From contig NZ_JAEIOJ010000001.1 in assembly GCF_016464305.1 (NCBI RefSeq), forward strand, positions 1 through 64,000: a DNA stretch of 64,000 nucleotides, read 5' to 3'. The stretch comes from Umezawaea beigongshangensis. GTDB taxonomy: Bacteria > Actinomycetota > Actinomycetes > Mycobacteriales > Pseudonocardiaceae. Shown piece after piece: positions 45,901 to 53,212 of this stretch (positions are counted from its first letter, which is position 1; every line of letters begins with the position of its first letter). A program made the translations under genes and the position numbers. The notes beneath the pieces were generated by a model. It was not told the DNA's origin. It saw only the letters and a list, made by a program, of their open reading frames with translations, and did no database searches.

Positions 45901-46131
45901 CACCCAGCCCAGCACGTGCGTCTTGCCGGCGCCGCTGCGCCCGTTCAGCACCACGCCGATCGGGCTCGGCCCGGAGCTGTTCCGCGCCTCCGTCAGCCCC
46001 TTGGAGATCATCCGCTGCGCCTCGGCGTGCAGCTCGGACACGTGGACCGGCGGGGCGTTCCACACGTGCTCCTTGGTCAGGGCGGATTCCAGGTGCAGCT
46101 CCGACAGTGCCCTGCGCTGCTCCTCGATCAT
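42943..46131 (-). CDS. HerA/FtsK-like ATPase with two P-loop modules
   Basis: 1062 aa, no described family recognised over its length. N-terminal AAA-type module: Walker A GRSGAGKT at residues 64-71, Walker B-like SVIAVDQIDSLVAL near residue 240. A Pro/Asp-rich linker near residues 605-630 made of PDPEV-type repeats. C-terminal HerA/FtsK-like motor: VGEVTADHTVLHVALESLRK, then GSGSGKT at residues 687-693, LDPNNDLARLG, Walker B GLLVMDEAQDLAP near residue 930 and LASQARKYGLGLVLATQAPK. ATG at 46131 overlaps the upstream stop as ATGA. HerA-type motors pair with nucleases in DNA processing and in several antiphage systems; here the partners are the three upstream genes. Confidence 0.8.
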   Translation of the reverse strand: MIEEQRRALSELHLESALTKEHVWNAPPVHVSELHAEAQRMISKGLTEARNSSGPSPIGVVLNGRSGAGKTHVLGWVRQRMQREGGYFFLTNLGDSGRFWPNVAEALRKGLDQDGEDGESQLVTFLRRLSSAAGLPTALEAAVAGDVPVSPEDLAVFVDAVVRLDRRAGRECQDAVRALVLIASSEPRKSAVGFDYLTSSDEMSPEDRTRWGFRSRSQPPRRVVEEVSTLLALTGPSVIAVDQIDSLVALSNRSTTQIGRVADEKGVEAQIAEFTDGLMLLREGTRRTLTVLACIPQSWELIRRKAVNTVLDRFRETPPLSRIPDAAIGRELVEARFVKTFERVGFTPPYPTWPVAPSAFADVTEYTPRQLLTRIDTHVESCLATGRVRELVSFAEVSRSGEVIADPPPPSAVDLAPLDARFAELTRAADPAAALDPDQEDRVVPPLLHAGLTAWIAERATAHQFWSVDPPSTAKQPPLHARLRQTVDEELEDEDHWCFRAIGSTAPRAALSRLTKARNAAGAGRTLVLVRNAEWSQGKQTQEVLAEVVAAGGVSVPITDDDLRTFGALRQMLQEREPGLHDWLTARRPASGSELLGTVLPHSPAPPDPEVPDPEARDPVVPDPEVRDPEVPDRAEPSDVPAAPRFASSGASPRSGPVVPVGEVTADHTVLHVALESLRKHVVIFAGSGSGKTVLIRRLVEECALLGVSSIVLDPNNDLARLGDAWPRTPGGWRDGDAAKAGEYLAETDVVIWTPGRASGRPLVFRPLPDFAGMADDPDEFEFAVRAAVATLAPRVRADGPTERASRARAVLTDALKHYAKTGGRSLAGLVDVLAELPEGVSELASARNLAPSLAETLRAAMVNDPLFGGTGHPVDPGVLLTPAPGRRARVSVVNLEALSSLEEKQGFVNQLQMELFAWVKRNPAGDRPLGGLLVMDEAQDLAPSSGRSASTESSIRLASQARKYGLGLVLATQAPKALHNRIAGNATTQFFGRLNSPAHLEAARDLARAKGSSLPDLGRLGTGQFYVTGDDVSFQKVRSPLCLSHHPASPLTQEEVLERTR
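44237..44311 (-). repeat. Five 15-base tandem repeats inside the ATPase gene
   Basis: Five consecutive 15-base units of the form GGCACCTCCGGGTCG (plus strand) with small changes code for repeated P-D-P-E-V/A-R type pentapeptides. They form the linker between the two ATPase modules and could vary in copy number by slippage. Confidence 0.85.
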
Positions 46132-46787
46132 GCTCGACCGATCGACAGGAGGTGGTTGGCCTCACCTCCGATGTGCACCGCGGCGTCGTGGTCGGCCGTC
46201 GTGAGAACGCGCTGGTTGGCCTCCGGGGCGATCGTCACGTCCGGTGCGCCGTCCATGCGGCGCAGCACGTCGTCCACCTCGGACCGCGGCACCTCGCCGA
46301 GCCGGGGGCGCAGCTCGGCGAGGCTCACCCAGTCCCGCGGCGCACCGGCGAGGTCCTCGTAGACGGCGCGGACGCGGGTCTCCAGGTCGGACCGGTCCGC
46401 GGTGGTGCCGTCCTCGTCGGACTCCGGAACGGGTCTGGAGTTCGGCACGCAGAGGTCGGCGAGGTCCAGCCGCTTGGCCTCCAGGAAGCGGTCGATCGTC
46501 CCGAGGAAGGAGTAGAGCGCCGCGCCGAAGGAACCCGCGCGGTCGGGCAGCTCGGCGGAGAGCTCCTCGCGGCACCGCGACCACCCGCGGTCGGTGAGCT
46601 CGTGGACGAACACCCGCCCGGCCTTGCGGCTCGTCACGAGCCCGAGGTCGTTGAGGCGCGTCCGGTCCTTGCCGGTGAGCGACAGCTTCCACCTCTCGTC
46701 CAGACGGGTGTTGGACACCTCGCGCGCCTCGTTCGCCAGGATGAACAACAGGTTCTTCTGCCTGGCGCTCAGCTTCTCGTCCGGCAT
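46128..46787 (-). CDS. Winged-helix-like protein of the HerA cassette
   Basis: 219 aa, not assigned to a family. The first 80 residues look like a winged helix (LSARQKNLLFILANEAREVSN, then LTGKDRTRLNDLGLVTSRKAGRVFVHELT), the rest has a second small helical domain near residues 130-185 (DWVSLAELRPRLGEVPRSEVDDVLRRM). It may bind DNA or act as an adaptor. ATG at 46787. Its stop overlaps the ATPase start, so the two are translationally coupled. Confidence 0.7.
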   Translation of the reverse strand: MPDEKLSARQKNLLFILANEAREVSNTRLDERWKLSLTGKDRTRLNDLGLVTSRKAGRVFVHELTDRGWSRCREELSAELPDRAGSFGAALYSFLGTIDRFLEAKRLDLADLCVPNSRPVPESDEDGTTADRSDLETRVRAVYEDLAGAPRDWVSLAELRPRLGEVPRSEVDDVLRRMDGAPDVTIAPEANQRVLTTADHDAAVHIGGEANHLLSIGRA

Positions 46788-46819
46788 GGTGCGGGTCCCT
46801 CCGGGGATCGTCTCGTGGA

Positions 46820-47860
46820 TCAGTCGAGCACTTCCAGGCCGCCGGGATCGGCGGTCAGCTCCGTCTTCCGGCCGGTGCCGGTGACGGTGCCGCGCACGCG
46901 GACGCGGCGGCGGTCGCGGTGGGCGACGATGGCCTTCACGTAGGAGGAGAGTTCGAGCAGCCGGACCCAGGTGGTCCGGCCGCCGTCCCCCGGCACCACC
47001 TCGATGCGCCACCTGTCCTCGCGGGACGCGTCGTCCTGGAGGCTGCGCACCTCGCCGACGAGGACGGGAGCGCCGAGGCGGCGCCGGTGTTCCGCGGCGG
47101 CGCGCAGCACGGCACCGGCACCGCGCTCGAAGCCGAACGTGGAGGCGGGCACGTCCGACGGCAGGCTCCGCGCCCAGCGGAAGCCGATCTCGAACGGCGC
47201 GCGGCGGTCCTCGCCGCCCAGGTCGCCCAGCGACTCGCACAGGTCGGCGGAGACACCGGCGGCCACCACCTCGTCCACGGAGGACTCCTCGCCGTGCGCG
47301 GTCGCCCCGCTCAGCACGGCCACGGCGTCGTGCAGGCTCAGCGTCACGCGCCTGCCCAGCGGCAGCGCGCCGTCGTCCGGCGGCGGCTCGTCCACCGGGA
47401 CGCGCACGGGCACGACGAAGCTGCCCGGCCGGGCGGTGCCGAGCTGCACCCGCGCGAGCAGCCGCTCGACGGCTCCCGCGTGCTCCTCGCCCACCGCCGC
47501 GCGCGCGGCGGCGCGCAGGGCTCCGCCGACTCCGGACAGCACGGACAGGCCGTCGCCCAGGGTGGTGAAGCCGGACGGCAGGTCGTCCGGGAACGTCCTG
47601 ATCCACTGCGTGTCCACCAGGGGCGAGGAGATGTCGGTGACGACGTCCTGGCGCGAGCGCTGCTCCACGAGCGCGAGCACGTCGACGATCTCCCGCACCC
47701 GCAGTGCCCCGTCGCCCGTCCCGTCGCGGGCGGGGACCAGGACGTCGTGGCCGTCGGCGAGGGACCAGATCGAGGCGCCGCGCCACCGCTCCGGCCGGGG
47801 GGTCCAGCCGGTGTGCCGCAGGTAGTCGACGATGTTCTCGACGCCGAGGCCGGAGATCAC
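46820..47860 (-). CDS. Unrecognised 346-aa protein of the HerA cassette
   Basis: No known domain seen. It is a soluble protein of mixed helix and strand with a conserved-looking N-terminus (VENIVDYLRHTGWTPRPE, then GASIWSLADGHDVLVPARDG), a feature shared by proteins that act beside HerA-like ATPases, and a C-terminal DRWRIEVVPGDGG...RVRGTVTGTGRKTEL beta-rich part. GTG at 47860 overlaps the upstream DUF4365-like stop as GTGA; 32 bases separate it from the winged-helix gene. Function unknown; cassette membership is clear from spacing. Confidence 0.7.
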   Translation of the reverse strand: MISGLGVENIVDYLRHTGWTPRPERWRGASIWSLADGHDVLVPARDGTGDGALRVREIVDVLALVEQRSRQDVVTDISSPLVDTQWIRTFPDDLPSGFTTLGDGLSVLSGVGGALRAAARAAVGEEHAGAVERLLARVQLGTARPGSFVVPVRVPVDEPPPDDGALPLGRRVTLSLHDAVAVLSGATAHGEESSVDEVVAAGVSADLCESLGDLGGEDRRAPFEIGFRWARSLPSDVPASTFGFERGAGAVLRAAAEHRRRLGAPVLVGEVRSLQDDASREDRWRIEVVPGDGGRTTWVRLLELSSYVKAIVAHRDRRRVRVRGTVTGTGRKTELTADPGGLEVLD

Positions 47861-48480
47861 ACCGCGCTCCGCGCCGAGGGCTGGACAGAGCCCACGAGGT
47901 TCAGCAGGCTGCGGGTGGTCAGCACGTTCGCCTTCGGCACCAGAACGGAACGGCGGCGTCGCGGATCGGGATTCTCGATCGGCGATTCGTGGCGCAGCGA
48001 GCAGTAGAAGGCCAGGTGCCGCAGCAGCATTCCCTCGGTCCGGAAAGCGGCGCGAGCACTGTTGTCCGACGGCACGCGCACGAGGAACAGAAAACGCGGA
48101 ACGGTGAAGTCGTCACCGGCGAGCCGGGTGAAGCGGACCTCGTCGAGACCGTCGAAGTGCCATTCCGCCGGGGACCGGGTGCGCGCGTTCTGCGGCCACG
48201 ACCCCACCTGCGCCTCAAGGGCGGGCACGACGAGTCCGTTGGCGCGTCCGGGAAAGCGAAACCCCAGGTCGACGCCGTCGCGGTCCACGTCGTGAACGCG
48301 GACGAGCAGTCCAGCCGCCGATGCGAGAGCACGAACGTAGGCCTGCCCGAAGTCACCCCGATGATCACGGGCGTCCAGCACGCGTCCTCCCCCGGCTGCG
48401 GTCGGGACGAGCAGTGTTCCGGAGCCTACGCGGACGGGCGCGCGGATGTCAGCAAGGTCAACCCGAATGGACCACTGCAC
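47857..48480 (-). CDS. DUF4365-like protein, nuclease residues degraded
   Basis: 207 aa. It resembles DUF4365, a PD-(D/E)xK-type domain: RGDFGQAYVRALASAAGLLVRVHDVDRDGVDLGF, then VPALEAQVGSWPQ and PRFLFLVRVP. In active members the pattern is iGE, D-x-DGxDl and Q-x-K; here these read FGQ, DRDGVDL and QVG, so the Glu and Lys are lost. The start is GTG at 48480; a TTG at 48486 is also in frame. First gene of the four-gene cassette. It may bind DNA without cutting it, or the resemblance may be to a sister family. Confidence 0.6.
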   Translation of the reverse strand: MQWSIRVDLADIRAPVRVGSGTLLVPTAAGGGRVLDARDHRGDFGQAYVRALASAAGLLVRVHDVDRDGVDLGFRFPGRANGLVVPALEAQVGSWPQNARTRSPAEWHFDGLDEVRFTRLAGDDFTVPRFLFLVRVPSDNSARAAFRTEGMLLRHLAFYCSLRHESPIENPDPRRRRSVLVPKANVLTTRSLLNLVGSVQPSARSAV

Positions 48481-48653
48481 GCGCAATTACGCACGGATGC
48501 GGTTTTTTCGCCGAAAGGGCGCGCATTCCGGGAGACTTCTCCCGTGAAATGCGCGCCCGCTCGGAGTGTGCGCCCCGCAACCGCGGCGGTCGCCCGCCAG
48601 CTCACCGCCGAGCGCGCCCGCGGCCCGGCGAGACGCGCGTCGCGGGCGGGGGC

Positions 48654-49121
48654 TCAGCCGCCGAGGTGCGCGGCGAGCCGGGCCGGGAACTCGCGCTGGG
48701 CGGTGACCAGCTTCTCCGCCGCGGCGGACAGGCCGAACCAGGCGACCCGGTCCAGCTCGGGGAACTCCCGCAGCGCGCCGGACCCGCGCGGCCACTCCAG
48801 CTGGAACGTGCCCGGCACGACGTCGGCGGGGTCGAGGTCGCCCTCCAGCGCCCACACGACGACGGTCTTGCCGCCGGACTGGCGGACCTCGCCGAGCGGG
48901 ATCAGCTCACCCGGCGGCACGGGCAGTCCCAGCTCCTCGGTGAACTCGCGCCGGGCCGCGACCTCCGGCGTCTCCTCCCCCTCGTGCTCCCCCTTCGGCA
49001 CGGACCACGCGCCCGCGTCCTTGCGGGCCCAGAACGGCCCGCCCATGTGACCGAGGAGCACCTCGGTCGTCTCGCCCGTCCTGCGGAACAGCAGGATTCC
49101 CGCACTGCGCTTTCCCGGCAC
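48654..49121 (-). CDS. NUDIX hydrolase
   Basis: 155 aa hydrolase of nucleoside diphosphate-linked compounds. The Nudix box reads G-x5-E-x7-REF-x-EELG in GEHEGEETPEVAARREFTEELG near residue 47-68. The subgroup resembles the (di)nucleotide hydrolases with a LLGHMGGPFW segment. GTG at 49121 is chosen because an in-frame GTG at 49139 would lie within the terminator stem of the upstream gene, and AGGA lies eight bases before 49121. Substrate unknown. Confidence 0.9.
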   Translation of the reverse strand: MPGKRSAGILLFRRTGETTEVLLGHMGGPFWARKDAGAWSVPKGEHEGEETPEVAARREFTEELGLPVPPGELIPLGEVRQSGGKTVVVWALEGDLDPADVVPGTFQLEWPRGSGALREFPELDRVAWFGLSAAAEKLVTAQREFPARLAAHLGG

Positions 49122-49130
49122 GCCGGAATC

Positions 49131-49169
49131 CTGCCGCACGACCGCCGGATCGGCGCGGTCGTGCGGCAG
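49131..49169 (-). terminator. Terminator after the secreted endonuclease gene
   Basis: A perfect 15-bp stem, 49131-49145 with 49155-49169, nine-base loop, starts seven bases after the endonuclease stop on the minus strand. Confidence 0.65.
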
Positions 49170-49175
49170 GGCGGC

Positions 49176-50363
49176 TCAGCCCCAGATCGCGTTCGCCCAC
49201 TCCGGGTGGTCGACGAAGGGGTTGCGGTTGCCCTGGAGGCTGTCGTGGATCACCTGGTTGCGACGCTTCTCGAAGGCGTCCGGCGGGTCCTGGGCGTTCC
49301 ACCGCATCAGCGCGGACCGCTTGCCGAGGTGGGGGTTGGAGCCGTTGCTGGTGCTGTCGTTCATCTCCAGGTCGGCGAACCCGTCGCCGCCCTCGTACCG
49401 CACGGCCATGTAGAAGATCATGCGGGCCACGTCGCCCTTGACGGCGTCGCGCGGCTCCCACGAGTCGGCGTCGGTGTAGTTGCCCGGCGCCTCGCTCGCG
49501 GCCGTGCCGCCGTCGTCGAAGTCCTTGTTGCCGCGCGCGCCGTTGACCGACACGTCCTCCGGGCGCAGGTGGTGCACGTCGGTGCCGGGTCCGGTGGCGG
49601 TGCCGAAGTCGCCGTGCGACTTCGCCCAGACGTGCTCGCGGTTCCAGTCGTCGGGGTCTCCGCCGTTGGTGGACTTGCTCTGCGACCGTCCCGAGTAGAG
49701 CAGGATCACGTTGGCGGAGTTGTTCGGGTCCTGGTCGGTCAGCTTCAGCGCGTCCCAGACCTGGTCGTAGGACAGCTTCCTCTGCACGCTGATGATGCCG
49801 TGCAGCGAGTCCTTCAGGGACTCGCCGGTCTTGCCGATCGCGGTGCGGTAGTAGGTGCTGTCGTGGTCACCGGCCGGGGGCGTCGTGGTGGTCGTCGGCG
49901 GACGGGTCGTGGTCGTGGGCCGGGTGCCCGACGCGAACGCGAAGGCCGTCGGCGAGGTGAGCCCGGCGTGCGAGAAGTACGCGGCGAGCTTGCCGGTGAC
50001 GTCGACCTGGCGGCCCAGCAGACCGGGGTTGCTCTGGAGCCCCCACGCCGATCGGAACGACGCCGGGACCTGGACGTAGAGCATTGCGGACGTGCTGGTC
50101 TCGGTGGCCGTGTCGGCGAGGGCGACGGCGAAGTCGGAGGGGAAGTTCGACCGCACGACGGTGTTCGTGGCGGTGGGCTGCCCGACGACGTAGCCGCGGA
50201 CGGTGACCGAGGCGCCGGTCTGCTGCGCGACGGCCTGCGCGACGGTGAGCGGTGCCGCGCCGCTGGCCGCGGTCGGCGCGTGCAGGGCGAGCGCCACCGT
50301 CAGGACGGCGAGCACCGCGGTCAGGAACTTCCAGCGTGTGGCGGGCGATGGCTGCACGGGCAT
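49176..50363 (-). CDS. Secreted endonuclease I family nuclease
   Basis: Exported nuclease of 395 aa. Signal peptide at residues 1-38 (WKFLTAVLAVLTVALALHAPTAASG), an OB-fold domain at about 40-155 (LTVAQAVAQQTGASVTVRGYVVG; YhcR-type), a Thr/Pro linker TTTTRPPTTTTT near residue 165, and the Endonuclease_1 catalytic domain from about 175 with NREHVWAKSHGDFG and DVHHLRPEDVSVN (beta-beta-alpha metal His and Asn). Degrades external nucleic acid, likely for phosphate or nutrient supply. ATG at 50363 has GGAAGAGG upstream. Confidence 0.9.
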   Translation of the reverse strand: MPVQPSPATRWKFLTAVLAVLTVALALHAPTAASGAAPLTVAQAVAQQTGASVTVRGYVVGQPTATNTVVRSNFPSDFAVALADTATETSTSAMLYVQVPASFRSAWGLQSNPGLLGRQVDVTGKLAAYFSHAGLTSPTAFAFASGTRPTTTTRPPTTTTTPPAGDHDSTYYRTAIGKTGESLKDSLHGIISVQRKLSYDQVWDALKLTDQDPNNSANVILLYSGRSQSKSTNGGDPDDWNREHVWAKSHGDFGTATGPGTDVHHLRPEDVSVNGARGNKDFDDGGTAASEAPGNYTDADSWEPRDAVKGDVARMIFYMAVRYEGGDGFADLEMNDSTSNGSNPHLGKRSALMRWNAQDPPDAFEKRRNQVIHDSLQGNRNPFVDHPEWANAIWG

Positions 50364-50423
50364 TCCTCTTCCGGGTGGCGTCCGCTGCGGGCAGGGGTTC
50401 ACAGTTGACGCAGCGTGATTACT

Positions 50424-50443
50424 TCTTCACGTTGAGGTGAAGA
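50424..50443. promoter_or_regulatory. Inverted repeat in the nuclease/STAND divergent region
   Basis: TCTTCAC-GTTGAG-GTGAAGA is an exact 20-base inverted repeat, 61 bases upstream of the nuclease start. On the minus strand it contains TTCACC, part of a PHO-box half site, which would suit a phosphate-regulated extracellular nuclease, but only one such unit is seen. It may equally be a site for an unknown regulator. Confidence 0.4.
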
Positions 50444-50611
50444 GTCTCACGGCTACCTCTCCACCGGGTGAACATCGGGAAGCCTCGTGCGGTAGACGCA
50501 GCGGCAGCGCGGAACGCGTCACCCGTTCCGCCGCTCCTCCCACCCGACCGGCCGCTGTCGCGGGGACGATCTCGCGCACGAGGATCGGACCACCCGCCTC
50601 CGGAGCGTGCA

Positions 50612-53206
50612 GTGCAGGACCTCCCGTCACACCGCTCGATCCTCACCTTCGACGTCGAGGGCTTCGGCGACCCGCACCGCGACGAGCGGGCGCGGGCCGC
50701 CGTCCGCACCGCCCTCTACCGGATCTTCGAGGAGTGCTTCGACGGCGCGGGAGTGCCGTGGCGGTCGTGCGTCCTGGAAGATCGCGGGGACGGCGCGATC
50801 CTGCTGATCCCGGCGGACGTGCCCGCGCTGCTGCTGCTCACGCCCCTGCTCGACCTGCTCGCGGCCGGGCTGCGCGAGCACAACCGGTCGGCGGCGCTCG
50901 CCGAGCGGTTCCGGGTGCGTCTCGCGCTGCACGCGGGCGACGTGGGCCACGACGGCCACGGCTTCACCGGCCAGGACCTGCTGCTCGCGTGCCGCCTCGT
51001 GGACGCGGCCCCGGTCCGGACGGCGCTGCTGCACGCCACCACGGACCTGGTGGTCGTGCTCTCCGACGAGGTGCACGCGCGGACCGTGCTGCGCGGCTAC
51101 CGGGGCGTCGACGCGGCGCTGTTCCACCCCGTCGACATCCGGGTCAAGGCGACCCGCACGCACGGCTGGGTCCACCTGCCCGGCAGCAGCGCCGCGCCCG
51201 ACACCGGGCCGGACGAGCCGGACGGGACGGCCCCGCACCAGCTGCCGGCACCGGGCGTGCTCGTCGGACGGGAGGCGCTGCTGCGGGAGCTGGACGGCCT
51301 GCGCGAGGGCGGCGCCGGCGTGATCGTGCTCGTCGGACCGCCCGGCGTGGGCAAGCGGACGCTCGCGCTGCACTGGGCGCACCGCGCGGCGGAGCGGTTC
51401 CGCGACGGCCAGCTGCACGCGGACCTCGGGGAGCCCGGCGCCGACGCGAGCGAGGTGCTGTGCCGCTTCCTGCGCGCGCTCGGGGTCGCGCCGAACCGCG
51501 TCCCGCTCGCCGTCGCCGAGCAGGCCGCGCTGTACCGCTCGCTCACCACCGGCCGGAACCTGCTGGTGGTGCTGGACGGGGCCACCTCGGCCGAGCAGGT
51601 GCGCCTGCTGGTGCCGTCCGGGCGGGACAGCGCGATCGTCGTGTCCGGCCCGGTGCGGCTGGGCGTGCTCGCCGCCGATGGGGCGAAGTTCGTGGAAGTG
51701 GAGCATCTGACGCAGACGGAGTCCCTCGCGCTGCTGCACCGTCTGGTCGGCGAGGCCCGGATCACGGCCGAGCCCGACCGGGCCGCGGAACTCGCCGACC
51801 TGTGCGGCGGACTGCCCATCGCGCTGTGCGTCGGTGGCGCGCGTCTCGCGTCACGTCCGCGCTGGACGGTGGAGAAGGCCGTCGCCGACCTGCTCGACGA
51901 GCGACAGCGGCTCGCCCACCTCTCCTACCGGGAGGAGCTCTCCGTGAAAGCCGTGTTCGACGTGTCCTACCGGTCCCTGTCCCCGCAGGCGGCCCGGCTC
52001 TACCGGCTGCTCGGCCTGCACCCCGGCCCCGACTTCCAGACCCACCTGGCGGCCGCTTCCCTGGGCGCGCGGACGTCCGAGGGCGAACGGCTGGTGGACG
52101 AGCTGATCGAGGCGAGCCTGCTGGAGGAGAGGGACGCCGACCACTACGGCTTCCACGACCTGGTCCGGCTGCACGCCCGCGAGCAGGCCGAGGTGTCCGA
52201 GACCCCGGACAGCAGACGGCTGGCGCTGCGGCGGATGCTCGACTGGTACCTCGACACCGCGACCAGGGCGAGCCGCGTCGCCACCCCGCACCGCGGCGAG
52301 CTGCGCCGCGCGATCGAGCACCTGCCCGTGGAGCCGCTGTCGTTCCGCTCCCACTCCGCCGCGCTGCGCTGGTTCGAGCGGGAGCGGGTGAACGTCCTGG
52401 CGGCGACGCGGTTCGCCGCGGGCCACGACTGGCCCGAGGTGGCCTGTCAGCTCGCCGACTCCATGTGGGGCCTGTTCCTCTACCGCAACCACTACCGCGA
52501 CCAGCTGGAGTTCGACCTGCTGGCGGTGCGGGCCGCGCGCGACTGCGGTGACCACTTCGCCGAGGCGGAGGCCGAGGACAGGCTGGGACTGCTGCTGCAC
52601 GCGCAGGGCCGCAACGACGAGGCCCTGCCGCACCTGGCGCGGGCCGCCGAGCTGTGGCGGGAACTGGGCGAGGAGCACCGCGTCGCCGGATCGCTGGAGC
52701 GCTTCGGCTTCGCCCACCTCGACCAGGGCGACGCCGTCCGCGCGCTGGAGCGGTTCGAACAGGCGCTGGCCGCCTACCGCGAGCTGGGACAGCACCGCAG
52801 CACGGGACTCGCGCTGATCAGCGTCGGCCGCGCCCTGAGCGCGGCCGGCCGCTCCGACGAGGCGCTGCCGCACCTGGCCGAGGCGCACGACGTCCTGTCG
52901 GCGCTGCCGGTGCCCGATCCGTACAACACGGCGCGCGCGCTGCTGCACCGGGCACGCGCCGAGACCGCCGTCGGCCGGTACGCCCCGGCGAGGGAGAAGC
53001 TGGCCGCGGTGCTGCGGGCCATGCGGGCGTCGGCCTCCCCGCTCGGGGAGTCCGACGCCCTGCGCGCGCTGGCCGACGTGCACCTGGCCACGGGTGACGT
53101 GGCCGGTGCCCGCCCGCTGTTCCAGCGGCACGTGGAGATCCTGGAGGAGCTGGGGAACTTCGGGGCCGCCAGGGCGCGGGAGGAGTTCCGCGCCCTGGAC
53201 GGCTGA
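50612..53206 (+). CDS. STAND NTPase with cyclase-like N-terminal domain and TPR repeats
   Basis: 864 aa signalling protein. Residues 8-185 resemble a nucleotide cyclase-homology fold (HRSILTFDVEGFGD, then SCVLEDRGDGAILLIP and LHAGDVGHDGHGFTGQDL) without evident catalytic pairs. An NB-ARC-type ATPase follows with Walker A GPPGVGKRT at residues 242-250, in which the residue after GK is Arg not Ser/Thr, LLVVLDGATS (Walker B) near residue 320 and DLCGGLPIALCVGGARL (GxP). From about residue 600 there are TPR-like repeats (LPHLARAAELWRELGE). GTG at 50612 with GGAG upstream. Related to AfsR-type regulators but without a DNA-binding domain. Confidence 0.82.
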   Translation: MQDLPSHRSILTFDVEGFGDPHRDERARAAVRTALYRIFEECFDGAGVPWRSCVLEDRGDGAILLIPADVPALLLLTPLLDLLAAGLREHNRSAALAERFRVRLALHAGDVGHDGHGFTGQDLLLACRLVDAAPVRTALLHATTDLVVVLSDEVHARTVLRGYRGVDAALFHPVDIRVKATRTHGWVHLPGSSAAPDTGPDEPDGTAPHQLPAPGVLVGREALLRELDGLREGGAGVIVLVGPPGVGKRTLALHWAHRAAERFRDGQLHADLGEPGADASEVLCRFLRALGVAPNRVPLAVAEQAALYRSLTTGRNLLVVLDGATSAEQVRLLVPSGRDSAIVVSGPVRLGVLAADGAKFVEVEHLTQTESLALLHRLVGEARITAEPDRAAELADLCGGLPIALCVGGARLASRPRWTVEKAVADLLDERQRLAHLSYREELSVKAVFDVSYRSLSPQAARLYRLLGLHPGPDFQTHLAAASLGARTSEGERLVDELIEASLLEERDADHYGFHDLVRLHAREQAEVSETPDSRRLALRRMLDWYLDTATRASRVATPHRGELRRAIEHLPVEPLSFRSHSAALRWFERERVNVLAATRFAAGHDWPEVACQLADSMWGLFLYRNHYRDQLEFDLLAVRAARDCGDHFAEAEAEDRLGLLLHAQGRNDEALPHLARAAELWRELGEEHRVAGSLERFGFAHLDQGDAVRALERFEQALAAYRELGQHRSTGLALISVGRALSAAGRSDEALPHLAEAHDVLSALPVPDPYNTARALLHRARAETAVGRYAPAREKLAAVLRAMRASASPLGESDALRALADVHLATGDVAGARPLFQRHVEILEELGNFGAARAREEFRALDG

Positions 53207-53212
53207 TCCCCG

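Noticed and set aside
42991-46362. Open frame of 1123 codons on the plus strand opposite the HerA-like ATPase
   Set aside because: Shadow of the ATPase gene; no recognisable domain, while the minus strand shows two P-loops and Walker B motifs.
48321-50408. Open frame of 695 codons on the plus strand opposite the NUDIX and endonuclease genes
   Set aside because: Antisense to clear Nudix and endonuclease I motifs, with an Arg/Val/Gly-rich product of no family.
50437-52551. Second long plus-strand frame within the STAND gene
   Set aside because: It is Arg/Ala/Pro-rich and lacks motifs; the other frame carries the Walker A, GxP and TPR segments.
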